Shown: positions 1 through 8,091 of the stretch, in pieces
Position numbering within the stretch: position 1 is the stretch's first letter
Layout: each line of letters opens with the position of its first letter
Notes under the pieces: model-generated
Databases searched by the model: none
What the model saw: the letters and a program-made list of their open reading frames with translations, nothing else
What the model was told of the DNA's origin: nothing
NCBI GenBank assembly: GCA_037968895.1
Contig: JBBKWJ010000108.1
Span: forward strand, 1-19,973
Reading direction: 5' to 3'
Length of the DNA stretch: 19,973 nucleotides
Source: JBBKWJ01 sp037968895
GTDB lineage: Bacteria > Actinomycetota > Acidimicrobiia > Acidimicrobiales > SZUA-35
Translations under genes and position numbers: made by a program

Positions 1-82
1 CGGCTTTCTTGGCGAGCTCAATCCACTCTGCCCGGGAGGCGGCTTGCTTGGCTTGGATTCCGAAACGAAAGGGTCGAGTCAT
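1..82 (-). CDS. Luciferase-like (LLM class) F420-dependent oxidoreductase, N-terminal fragment
   Basis: Only the first 27 codons lie in the window; the gene continues beyond base 1. Translation from the ATG at 82-80 gives MTRPFRFGIQAKQ, followed by ASRAEWIELAKKA. In the luciferase-like monooxygenase family, many actinobacterial F420-dependent members begin with a first beta strand of the form RPFRFGxQ, followed by an (S)RAEWxELA(R/K)KAE helix, and this fragment matches both elements. Such enzymes are (beta/alpha)8 barrels that usually transfer hydride with F420H2 (sometimes FMN); the substrate cannot be told from this piece. The gene is divergent from lhr. A TANNNT element lies 6 nt before the ATG and there is no well-placed Shine-Dalgarno sequence, so the mRNA may be leaderless. 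The family call rests on a short stretch, but the match is characteristic. Confidence 0.72.
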   Translation of the reverse strand, partial: MTRPFRFGIQAKQAASRAEWIELAKKA

Positions 83-94
83 CCAGGCAGCCTA
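83..94 (-). promoter_or_regulatory. Putative leaderless -10 element for the LLM oxidoreductase
   Basis: On the minus strand TAGGCT (94-89) is followed by GCCTGG and then the ATG at 82. TANNNT placed 6-7 nt before an ATG or GTG is the known actinobacterial leaderless promoter layout. No clear -35 box is seen. The assignment is supported by the same layout at four other genes in this window. Confidence 0.45.
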
Positions 95-138
95 ATACGA
101 TTGCGTCCTGAGCTGAGTAGACCCCCCTCTTCTCGCCG

Positions 139-185
139 AACTGGTGCCTGTTGAACATCCTCATGCTGTTCCACCGGCACCAGTT
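139..185. repeat. Perfect 10-bp inverted repeat in the LLM/lhr divergent spacer
   Basis: AACTGGTGCC (139-148) is exactly reverse-complementary to GGCACCAGTT (176-185), with 27 bases between. Inside the loop GAAC (153-156) can pair with GTTC (168-171), and TGTTGAACA (149-157) is a small palindrome of its own. The right arm covers about -43 to -34 relative to the proposed lhr transcription start at 219, where a -35 box would lie. Because both flanking genes point away, it cannot be an ordinary terminator for either. An operator for a dimeric regulator is the simplest guess. An RNA hairpin would matter only if a longer transcript crosses it. Confidence 0.6.
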
Positions 186-206
186 AGGGGGTTTGTTGGG
201 CGGAGA

Positions 207-218
207 TAAGTTGTTCGG
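207..218 (+). promoter_or_regulatory. Putative leaderless -10 element for lhr
   Basis: TAAGTT (207-212) is followed by GTTCGG and the ATG at 219. This fits TANNNT-N6-ATG. The only Shine-Dalgarno-like GGAG (202-205) is 13 nt from the start and poorly spaced, which favours leaderless initiation. No recognisable -35 box is present. Confidence 0.45.
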
Positions 219-3200
219 ATGAGTGTTGAGCAAAACCAACGAGCTTTCGACGGCTTCAGCCCCGCGGCCGCGGCATGGTTTCAGACCAACTTTGTCGAGC
301 CAACTCCACCGCAGGTGCAAGGCTGGCCCCGGATCGCGGCCGGTGAAAACACGCTAATCCTGGCACCGACTGGTTCGGGAAAGACGCTGAGCGCGTTCTT
401 CTGGGGAATCGACCAGATCACTCGAACACCGCCCCCAGACGACAAGAACACACGCACCCGCATCCTCTATATCTCGCCGCTTCGGGCGCTCGCAGTTGAC
501 GTCGAGAAGAACCTGCGGGGGCCACTTCAAGGCGTTCGCCTCGCAGCCGTTCGCCTCGGTGAACCGTTCTTCGAGCCTCAGGTCGCTATTCGATCGGGCG
601 ACACACCGCCCGACGAACGACGCAAGCTCGCTCGCAACCCGCCCGACCTGCTCATCACCACACCAGAGTCGCTCTACCTCATGCTCACATCCAAAGTGCG
701 TGAGACCCTGGCCGGGGTGGAGACGATCATCATCGATGAGATCCACGCCCTCGCCGCTACCAAACGGGGGTCGCATCTTGCGCTCTCCCTCGAACGACTC
801 GATCAGATCACGGCGAAGCCGGCGCAGCGCATTGGCTTGTCGGCTACGCAGCGCCCGCTCGAAGAGATTGCTCGTTTCCTCGGCGGATTCTCCGATGGTT
901 CGCCGCGGCCAGTGAGCATTGTCGATACCGGTGTTCGTAAGAAGCTTGAGATTGAGGTTGTTGTCCCAATCGAGGACATGGGCCGGCTTGGCGAGGTGCT
1001 CCGTCCGGATGAAGAAGATCCTGCGGAAGCGGCATCGGCTGGCACGAAACGGAGCATCTGGCCGTCGATGCACCCGGCCTTGCTCAAGCTCGTGCAGGAA
1101 CACCGATCGACCATCATCTTTGTCAACGCTCGTCGCTTGGCCGAGCGGCTCGCCACTCGCCTCAACGAACTCGCACATGACGAGACGCAGAGTCGAGGAG
1201 CTGAGGCCGAGGGAACAACTCCGCTTGCCGGACGAGAACTCGTCAAAGCCCATCACGGTTCGCTTTCGAGAGAGCAGCGCTTGCAGATCGAAGACGAGCT
1301 CAAGCGTGGTGTTTTGAAAGGGATCGTGGCAACGTCGTCATTGGAGCTGGGCATCGACATGGGCGCCGTCGACCTCGTGATACAAGTCGAGTCGCCGGGC
1401 GCAGTGAGTCGTGGTTTACAGCGCATCGGCCGTGCAGGACACCAGGTAGGGGCGCCAAGCGTCGGGAAGGTGTTTCCGAAGCACCGAGCCGACCTGGTCG
1501 AGGCCGCGGTCGTTGTCGAGCGCATGCACGCCGGGCTCATTGAAGAAACGCACTACCCGCGAAACCCGCTTGATGTGCTGGCGCAGCAGATCGTCGCGGC
1601 TTGTGCGATGGACGATTGGTCGGTCGACGAACTCAAAACCCTTGTCACTGGTGCTGCCAATTTCTCTGACCTGTCGGACGAGGCTTACAACAACGTCCTC
1701 GACCTGCTCGCTGGCCGATACCCGTCTGATGAATTCGCCGAACTCCGCCCTCGTCTGATCTGGGATCGAGTCGCTGGCATCGTGCGTGGCCGGCCTGGGG
1801 CCCAGCGGCTTGCCGTCACCAGTGGAGGCACGATTCCCGATCGTGGTCTCTACGGCGTCTTTCTTCCTGACGGAACTCGCGTCGGTGAGCTCGACGAAGA
1901 GATGGTCTACGAGTCGCGAGTCGGTGAGACGTTCCTTCTTGGCGCCAGCACCTGGCGAATCGAAGACATCACCCACGAACGGGTTGTCGTCATACCGGCA
2001 CCAGGCCAGCCAGGCAAGATGCCGTTCTGGCATGGCGACGGGCCCGGTCGCCCGCTAGAACTTGGCCGTGCCATCGGAACGTTCCTCCGCGAGATCCGCG
2101 AGATCCCGCGAGCCGAGGCGGTAGCCCGGCTGCAGGAGCGGAACGATCTCGACCCACTCGCAGCCGAGAATCTCATGCTGTTCCTCGACGAGCAGATTGA
2201 GGCGGCTGGTCACATACCTGACGATCGCACCATCGTGGTCGAGCGGTTCCGTGACGAGATCGGCGATTGGCGGGTCTGCATCCTCACCCCATACGGCTCG
2301 CAGGTGCACGCACCGTGGGGAATGGCGCTGCAGAATCGATTGGCCGAGCAGTGGGGTTGGGATGTCGAGCTCATGTGGAGCGACGACGGCATCGTGATCC
2401 GCTTGCCCGAAGCCATCGATCGTGTGCCGACCGACGAGCTACTTATAGACCCAGACGATCTCGACGCCCTGCTCATTAGTCAGCTCCCTTCGACAGCTCT
2501 CTTTGCCTCGCGTTTCCGCGAGTGTTCGGCTCGTGCGTTGCTACTGCCCCGGCGTCGCCCTGACCGGCGAACGCCGCTCTGGCAACAACGGCGTAAATCG
2601 GCCGACCTTCTCGCTGTCGCGGCCAAATTCCCCACCTTTCCGATCCTGCTTGAAACCACCCGCGAGTGCATCAACGACGTCTTCGATGTGCCTGCCCTCC
2701 GCTCTGTGCTTGGCGATCTGCGAAGCCGGAAGGTTCGGGTCGTCTCGGTCGATACCGATACCGCATCACCGTTTGCCCAGTCGCTTATGTTCGGCTGGAT
2801 CGCTCAATACATGTACGAGGGCGATGCGCCGCTCGCCGAACGTCGAGCCGCAGCCCTCTCACTCGACCGCGAACTCCTCCGTGACCTTCTCGGCGCTGAA
2901 GAGCTAAGAGAGCTACTCGACGCCGATGTGCTCGCCGCTCTCGAAGCCGAACTCCAGCGGCTGGCCGATACGTGGCAGGCGAAGAACGTTGACGCCGTCG
3001 AGGATCTGCTGCGTTGGCTCGGGCCTCTCACCGAAAGCGAAATCGCAGCCAGGACCGAACCTGCGACCGGCAAGAACTTCGTCGCAGAGTCACTACGTCA
3101 GCTTGTCGAAGAGCGTCGGATAATCGAAGTGTCTGTCGCCGGTAAGGCGTGTTTTGCCTCGGCCGAGGACGCCGCTCGTCTCAGGGACGCGCTCGGTGTC

Positions 3201-4742
3201 TCGCTTCCCCCTGGGCTGCCTGCCGCGTTCACCGAGCCTGTCAACGACCCCCTTGGCGACCTCTTGCATCGCTTCGCTCGAACCAACGGACCCTTCCTCG
3301 GCGAGCAAGTCGTTCGCCACCTTGGCGTCGACGCGACACGAGCGAGCGCTGGACTTGCCGAACTTGAGCGTCGCGGCCGAATTGTGCGAGGCGAGTTCCG
3401 GCCAGACGGAGTTGAGCGCGAATGGTGCCACAGCGACGTACTTCGGGTGCTTCGTCGGCGTTCGCTGGCGGCGCTGCGGGCCGAGGTCGAACCGGTCGAA
3501 CAAGATGTGCTTGCGAGGTTCCAGCGAGACTGGCAGCTTGTCGGGTCGAATCGAAGCGGCATCGATGGTCTTGCCGATGTGATCAACGTACTGCAGGGCG
3601 CGTCGCTACCTGCATCGTCGCTAGAGCGTGACATCCTGCCTGCCCGCATGGCCAGCTATCAGCCATCTGACCTCGACACCCTGCTGACGGCGGGCGAACT
3701 GATCTGGATTGGTGCCGGTTCGCTTGGCACGGGCGATGGCAGGGTCAGGCTCGTGTGGCGCGACCAGGCGCATGTCTTCTTGCCGCTCGTTGGCGACGGT
3801 CCGGAGGGCGCCGTCCACGACGCGATCAGGCAATGCCTCGCAACGCGGGGTGCGGTGTTTTGGGCTGATCTGGTGGCCGCTGCGGCCGAGGCCGGAACCG
3901 AGTACGACGATCAGACGGTGCTCACCGCTTTGTGGGATCTCGTGTGGGCGGGCGAGGTCACGAACGATGCACTCACGCCACTCAGAGCCGTCGTGTCTGG
4001 TGCGCTCCCAAGCAAGTCAGGTCGGGCAACACGCAATAGTCGGCGCCCGTCGATGCGGTCATTGTCCCGAGTCGGGCCACCCGCTGCCACAGGGCGATGG
4101 TCGCTCGTCGCCCCGTTGCTGGAGCCCCAACCAAGTCAGACCGAACGGACCACTGCGTCGGCATTGCAGTTTCTCGAGCGCTACGGCGTGGTGACCAGAG
4201 AGATGGCGCTAGCCGAAGGAGCCGAGGGCGGGTTCGCTGGCGTCTATCCCGTGCTGAAGGAACTAGAAGAGCGGGGCCAAGTGCGCCGCGGCTATTTCGT
4301 GGCTGGCCTTGGCGCCGCGCAGTTCGCTCTTCCGGGGGCCGTCGACCGACTTCGCGATCTGCGTCCACGACCCGACCATGAACGGGGCGAAGCGATCGTT
4401 CTTTCAGCGTCAGACCCGGCACAGCCCTATGGCGCTGCGTTGTCATGGCCGCAGTCGGATGGCAGACCATCACGCTCGGCTGGCGCCTACGTGGTCCTTC
4501 GTGATGGCGACGCCTTGGCCTACCTTGAGCGCGGTGGTCGCAGCATTGCGCTTTTCCCTGCGGCTGACGACGACGACTCGTGGGCCGATGCGTTGGCCTC
4601 GTTGGTCCGGAGCAGCCGTGTGAAGGGCATCGAAGTCCAGAAGATTAACGGCGCGCCGACAGCAGTTCACCCAGAAGCGAAGGCAGCGCTCCTGGATGCT
4701 GGGTTCAAGGCCGGCTACAAGGGTCCGACGTTGCGCCGGTGA
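219..4742 (+). CDS. lhr: Lhr family ATP-dependent 3'-5' helicase, full length
   Basis: This is a large superfamily 2 helicase of 1507 aa, the same size class as mycobacterial Lhr and close to E. coli Lhr (about 1540 aa). Visible motifs in order: Q-motif region PTPPQVQGWP (28-37), Walker A APTGSGKT (49-56), motif Ia ISPLRALAVD (85-94), TTPESLYLML (147-156), DEIH box (173-176), SAT (208-210), motif IV TIIFVNARR (298-306), motif V ATSSLELGIDMG (371-382) and motif VI QRIGRAGH (401-408). After the helicase core comes the Lhr winged-helix and core domain, including WHGDGPGRPLELGRAIG, then a long C-terminal extension rich in winged-helix-like segments. A Ser/Arg-rich basic linker precedes the last domain. 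Characterised Lhr proteins translocate 3'-5' on single-stranded DNA, unwind RNA:DNA hybrids and act in DNA repair; the C-terminal part has been linked to AlkZ-like winged-helix and glycosylase folds. It acts in the cytoplasm. No nei-type glycosylase gene lies next to it here. Confidence 0.96.
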   Translation: MSVEQNQRAFDGFSPAAAAWFQTNFVEPTPPQVQGWPRIAAGENTLILAPTGSGKTLSAFFWGIDQITRTPPPDDKNTRTRILYISPLRALAVDVEKNLRGPLQGVRLAAVRLGEPFFEPQVAIRSGDTPPDERRKLARNPPDLLITTPESLYLMLTSKVRETLAGVETIIIDEIHALAATKRGSHLALSLERLDQITAKPAQRIGLSATQRPLEEIARFLGGFSDGSPRPVSIVDTGVRKKLEIEVVVPIEDMGRLGEVLRPDEEDPAEAASAGTKRSIWPSMHPALLKLVQEHRSTIIFVNARRLAERLATRLNELAHDETQSRGAEAEGTTPLAGRELVKAHHGSLSREQRLQIEDELKRGVLKGIVATSSLELGIDMGAVDLVIQVESPGAVSRGLQRIGRAGHQVGAPSVGKVFPKHRADLVEAAVVVERMHAGLIEETHYPRNPLDVLAQQIVAACAMDDWSVDELKTLVTGAANFSDLSDEAYNNVLDLLAGRYPSDEFAELRPRLIWDRVAGIVRGRPGAQRLAVTSGGTIPDRGLYGVFLPDGTRVGELDEEMVYESRVGETFLLGASTWRIEDITHERVVVIPAPGQPGKMPFWHGDGPGRPLELGRAIGTFLREIREIPRAEAVARLQERNDLDPLAAENLMLFLDEQIEAAGHIPDDRTIVVERFRDEIGDWRVCILTPYGSQVHAPWGMALQNRLAEQWGWDVELMWSDDGIVIRLPEAIDRVPTDELLIDPDDLDALLISQLPSTALFASRFRECSARALLLPRRRPDRRTPLWQQRRKSADLLAVAAKFPTFPILLETTRECINDVFDVPALRSVLGDLRSRKVRVVSVDTDTASPFAQSLMFGWIAQYMYEGDAPLAERRAAALSLDRELLRDLLGAEELRELLDADVLAALEAELQRLADTWQAKNVDAVEDLLRWLGPLTESEIAARTEPATGKNFVAESLRQLVEERRIIEVSVAGKACFASAEDAARLRDALGVSLPPGLPAAFTEPVNDPLGDLLHRFARTNGPFLGEQVVRHLGVDATRASAGLAELERRGRIVRGEFRPDGVEREWCHSDVLRVLRRRSLAALRAEVEPVEQDVLARFQRDWQLVGSNRSGIDGLADVINVLQGASLPASSLERDILPARMASYQPSDLDTLLTAGELIWIGAGSLGTGDGRVRLVWRDQAHVFLPLVGDGPEGAVHDAIRQCLATRGAVFWADLVAAAAEAGTEYDDQTVLTALWDLVWAGEVTNDALTPLRAVVSGALPSKSGRATRNSRRPSMRSLSRVGPPAATGRWSLVAPLLEPQPSQTERTTASALQFLERYGVVTREMALAEGAEGGFAGVYPVLKELEERGQVRRGYFVAGLGAAQFALPGAVDRLRDLRPRPDHERGEAIVLSASDPAQPYGAALSWPQSDGRPSRSAGAYVVLRDGDALAYLERGGRSIALFPAADDDDSWADALASLVRSSRVKGIEVQKINGAPTAVHPEAKAALLDAGFKAGYKGPTLRR

Positions 4743-4756
4743 CTATGACGTTGCCG

Positions 4757-7300
4757 CTATGACGTCGACGAGATGGCGTCGAGCACGTTGAGTTTCGCAG
4801 CCCGACGAGCAGGGAAATAGGCTGCGAGGACGCCGATTACGGCGCCGATGACCAAGAAGATAATCAGCAGCGGCCACGGGATTCCGAGGTTCGGGATGAA
4901 GTCACCGACGGCAGAGACCGCAGCCCACCCGAGTAGCAGCCCCATAACGACGCCGAGCAGAGCACCGAAAACGCTGACGATCACAGCCTCCCAGCGGATC
5001 GAAGACCGCAGCTGAGATCGTGTAGTACCAACCGCTCGAAGCAAGCCGATTTCTCTGGTCCGCTCAAGCACCGACAACGCCATCGTGTTGATGATGCCAA
5101 AGAAGGCAACAACGAGACAGAGTCCGAGCAAGCCGAAGAGCAAGAATTGCAGTTGGTCGATCTGGGCCTTCTGGGATGCCTTGAACTCGGCGTTGTCCTG
5201 CACCGTTACCTGAGAGAAGGCCGCCGTAACTTCTTCAACGGCAGCCCTGGCCTGCGCCGGGTCGGCTCCGTCGACATAGGTCAAGCCAACGAACGCGACA
5301 TTGTCGGTTGCCACATGCTCAGAGGTGACGGACCGGTCGAGATACATCGAACCCGCCAGAGTGGCGTCATCGTAGATTGATGCGACCGTGAACGTGTCGA
5401 CTGCGCCGTCTTCGAACTCGATCGTGACCGAGTCGCCGAGTGCGTAGCCCGCGTCGTTGGCCTTGTCGTCGTTCAATGCGATTTCGTCGCTGGCAAGCTC
5501 GGGAGTCCCTTCGAGGATGCCAACGTCGACAACGCCTGTGCCAGTGGCAGTATCGAAGCCGCCGACCGACTCGACTTCGCCGTCGACCTTGGCTTCGATA
5601 ACGGAGAATCCAGCAACCAAGTCGACGTCGGAGACGGCGCCAAGCTGGTCGACGAGAACAGCGGAGAAGGGGAGCCCCTGCGCCTCTTCGAAGATGAACA
5701 GGTCAGCGGATAGTGAGTTGTCGATGATGTCGTTGAACGTGTCGCGAAGCGACTGCACCAACACCGATACGCCGGTGATAAGCGCGAGTCCGATCATCAG
5801 CGCGGTTGCGGTTGCGGCGGTACGTTGCGGGTTGCGGGCTGCGTTGTCACGGGCGAGCCGGCCGGTGACTCCCTTGACGGCCTCGACGGGAGCGCCGAGG
5901 GCCGATGCCACTGGCGATGCGAAGAGGGCGCTGAGCATAGCGACACCGATAAACGTGAGGGCCGAGCCAAGACCGAGTGCGGTAAGGACACCGCTGGTGT
6001 TGTCTGACCCGCCGAAGAGGCCAATGGCCAGGAGTGCGAGGCCGGGCACAAGCACAACGAGCCCGGTGATGATGCGGGCTCGAAGGCTGCGCTGTTGCTG
6101 CGCCGTATTCTGCAGCGCCTCGAGTGGCGTGATTCGCGATGCTTTGAACGCAGGAATCAATGCCGATACGACGGTGACGAACATCCCGACAACAAACACC
6201 ACGATGATCGTTCGCACGCGGAGTTCGAGGGGGCCATCGGGGAACTGGTTTCCTCCAAGACTGAAGACCCATTTGAGCAAAGCTGCTACCCCGAGACCTG
6301 CAAAAAGTCCGGCAATGGAAGCAATGAGGCCAACCACAACCGACTCAAGTAAGACCATGAGCCTCACTTGTGAAGCGCTGGCGCCTATGGCTCGGAGGAG
6401 ACCAATTTGTTGGGTCCGTTGACTAACGAGGATGGCAAACGTGTTGTAGATAATGAACGTGCTGACGAACAAGATAACGATGGCGAAGCCGAGAAGAACG
6501 TTGCCAATAATGTCGACGATTTGTCCGAACTGATCTTGTTGTTCGCCGATGACCGTGTCACTTGAGACAACCTCAACTCCATCAGGAAGCACGTCGCCGA
6601 TTGCGGTCAATAGCTCATCGGAGGTCATGCTGTCGTCGGCGGCGACAACGATGGAATCGATCTGGCCCTCAAGATTGAGGATTCGCTGTGTCGTTGGTAG
6701 ATCGAACAGGTTGAAGTAGGCGCCGCCACTGCCACCTGGTTCGCTTCCAAATCGGATGATGCCCGAAACTGTGAAGTCCTCGGGGATGCCGCTTGGCACG
6801 GTAAGAGTAACGACGTCGCCGACGTTGAATGCTGCCTTCTTGGCCTGAACCTCATCGATAGCAATTTGCTGGCCGATCGGCGCTTCGCCGTCGACGAGTG
6901 TGAACGAGGAGACTGCAGTTGGACCACCCCAGCTTGAGGCAAAGACAGGAGGGCCGAGCGGGCGAACGACTTGGCCATCGCTGTCGGTGGTGTAGACCTG
7001 CTCAAAGGCGAAGACTCCACCTTCAGCAACCTCAACGCCGGGGACCGATGCGACCGCGTCGATGACTGAGTCGTCGAAGCGCGGGAGGTCTTGGCTTGAC
7101 TGGAGTTCGGGCTCGATCGCCCTTACTTGGGCGTCAACACCAGCAAACGCTTGCACGCTGATGTCACTGAACACTGCGCGCAAACTGTCGGCCAGAACAA
7201 ACGACCCTGACACTGCACCGACGCCGAGAGTGATCGACACGAGGGTGAGGAGAAGTCGCCCCTTGTTGGCAGAAATGCCGCGGAGGACAAGTTTCAGCAT
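4757..7300 (-). CDS. ABC transporter permease, FtsX/MacB type, duplicated (about 10 TM)
   Basis: An 847-aa integral membrane protein made of two related halves. The first half has a TM helix at about 15-37, an extracytoplasmic MacB-PCD-like domain (about 41-255) and an FtsX core of three TM helices (about 263-290, 318-345, 363-386). Two further TM helices follow (about 410-430 and 440-465). The second half repeats the pattern: TM about 495-517, extracytoplasmic domain about 520-712, and three TM helices (about 719-743, 772-798, 808-832). The coupling-helix motif appears twice, as IGLLRAIGASASQVRL (299-314) and IGLLRAVGTTRSQLRS, which confirms the duplication. Such permeases work with a MacB/LolD-type ATPase as mechanotransmitters or exporters of lipids, peptides or drugs; the substrate is unknown. 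The ATG follows the ATPase stop by one base, and GGAG (7310-7307) lies 6 nt before it inside the ATPase gene, so translation is probably coupled. Confidence 0.92.
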   Translation of the reverse strand: MLKLVLRGISANKGRLLLTLVSITLGVGAVSGSFVLADSLRAVFSDISVQAFAGVDAQVRAIEPELQSSQDLPRFDDSVIDAVASVPGVEVAEGGVFAFEQVYTTDSDGQVVRPLGPPVFASSWGGPTAVSSFTLVDGEAPIGQQIAIDEVQAKKAAFNVGDVVTLTVPSGIPEDFTVSGIIRFGSEPGGSGGAYFNLFDLPTTQRILNLEGQIDSIVVAADDSMTSDELLTAIGDVLPDGVEVVSSDTVIGEQQDQFGQIVDIIGNVLLGFAIVILFVSTFIIYNTFAILVSQRTQQIGLLRAIGASASQVRLMVLLESVVVGLIASIAGLFAGLGVAALLKWVFSLGGNQFPDGPLELRVRTIIVVFVVGMFVTVVSALIPAFKASRITPLEALQNTAQQQRSLRARIITGLVVLVPGLALLAIGLFGGSDNTSGVLTALGLGSALTFIGVAMLSALFASPVASALGAPVEAVKGVTGRLARDNAARNPQRTAATATALMIGLALITGVSVLVQSLRDTFNDIIDNSLSADLFIFEEAQGLPFSAVLVDQLGAVSDVDLVAGFSVIEAKVDGEVESVGGFDTATGTGVVDVGILEGTPELASDEIALNDDKANDAGYALGDSVTIEFEDGAVDTFTVASIYDDATLAGSMYLDRSVTSEHVATDNVAFVGLTYVDGADPAQARAAVEEVTAAFSQVTVQDNAEFKASQKAQIDQLQFLLFGLLGLCLVVAFFGIINTMALSVLERTREIGLLRAVGTTRSQLRSSIRWEAVIVSVFGALLGVVMGLLLGWAAVSAVGDFIPNLGIPWPLLIIFLVIGAVIGVLAAYFPARRAAKLNVLDAISSTS

Positions 7301-7301
7301 C

Positions 7302-8051
7302 TCAGTCTCCCAGGTGCTTCAGCTTGTCGAACACACTGTCGGCCGTTGGGTTTTCCATGCGGTCAACGATGAGGCCGTCGGCAAGGAAAAGAACACTGTC
7401 GGCGTATGCCGCAGTGATCGGGTCGTGGGTGACCATGACGATGGTCTGACCGAGGTCGGTAACGGCCCTGCGCATGAAATCGAGGATCTCGCCCGAGGTT
7501 CGTGAGTCGAGGTTTCCTGTCGGCTCGTCGCCAAAGATGATCTCTGGCTGACTGGCGAGGGCTCTGGCCACGGCCACACGCTGTTGCTGGCCACCGGAGA
7601 GCTCGTTTGGCCGATGCTTCATTCGGTCACCAAGGCCAACCGTTTCGATGACGTTGTCGATCCACGCTTGGTCGCCCTTCGAGCCGGCGAGGTCGAGAGG
7701 AAGTGTGATATTTTCCTTGGCCGTGAGCGTCGGAATCAGGTTGAACGCCTGAAAGATGAAACCGAGCTTCTCCCGACGGAGCAGGGTGAGCTGCTTGTCG
7801 TTGAGAGTGGAGAGTTCGACGTCACCAATGAAAGTCTGGCCTGACGTGAGACGGTCGAGCCCAGCCATGCATTGCATCAGGGTTGACTTGCCGGAACCCG
7901 ATGGTCCCATGATGGCGGTGAACTTCGCGGTATCGAAGCTGACGGTCACCTCGCGGAGGGCGTGCACTTCGGTGTCGCCCATCCCGTACACCTTGCTGGC
8001 AGCTATGGCGTGAGCCGCGACGGCGGTCGCGACCTGCTCGGTGTTGGTCAT
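7302..8051 (-). CDS. ABC transporter ATP-binding protein, MacB/LolD type
   Basis: A 249-aa nucleotide-binding subunit. Motifs: Walker A GPSGSGKS (49-56), Q-loop Gln101 in FIFQAFNLIP, signature LSGGQQQR (151-158), Walker B IIFGDEP (171-177) with catalytic Glu176, D-loop around NLD (180-182) and H-loop His209 in VTHD. The FQAFNLIPTLTAKEN segment and the spacing are those of the MacB/LolD/FtsE-like exporter ATPases that pair with FtsX-type permeases, and such a permease follows one base downstream. The start is set at 8051 because AGGAG (8063-8059) sits 7 nt upstream. An in-frame ATG at 8066 overlaps that ribosome-binding site, and the reading frame stays open far upstream into the alpha-glucosidase gene only by chance. 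The protein should sit on the cytoplasmic face of the membrane and power the permease. Confidence 0.94.
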   Translation of the reverse strand: MTNTEQVATAVAAHAIAASKVYGMGDTEVHALREVTVSFDTAKFTAIMGPSGSGKSTLMQCMAGLDRLTSGQTFIGDVELSTLNDKQLTLLRREKLGFIFQAFNLIPTLTAKENITLPLDLAGSKGDQAWIDNVIETVGLGDRMKHRPNELSGGQQQRVAVARALASQPEIIFGDEPTGNLDSRTSGEILDFMRRAVTDLGQTIVMVTHDPITAAYADSVLFLADGLIVDRMENPTADSVFDKLKHLGD

Positions 8052-8058
8052 GGTGTTA

Positions 8059-8063
8059 CTCCT
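8059..8063 (-). promoter_or_regulatory. Ribosome-binding site deciding the ABC ATPase start
   Basis: AGGAG on the minus strand followed by TAACACC and ATG (8051). It overlaps the alternative upstream ATG at 8066 and so argues for the downstream start. Confidence 0.75.
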
Positions 8064-8091
8064 CATTGATGAATTAGTGCGTGACAGTGGG

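Noticed and set aside
137..156. Possible LexA/SOS box near lhr (CGAAC...GTTGAAC)
   Set aside because: The spacing between half-sites is 8 instead of 4 bases, so it does not fit the actinobacterial SOS box.
139..185. tRNA or riboswitch reading of the inverted repeat
   Set aside because: No cloverleaf, T-loop consensus or known riboswitch core is visible, and lhr appears to start transcription downstream of it.
354..1256. 300-aa minus-strand reading frame
   Set aside because: Antisense to the Lhr helicase core; unlike any known family and best explained as a codon-usage shadow.
5457..6422. 321-aa plus-strand reading frame, Ser/Thr/Arg-rich
   Set aside because: It lies entirely antisense to the permease gene, has low-complexity composition and no recognisable domain; it is a by-product of codon bias on the opposite strand.
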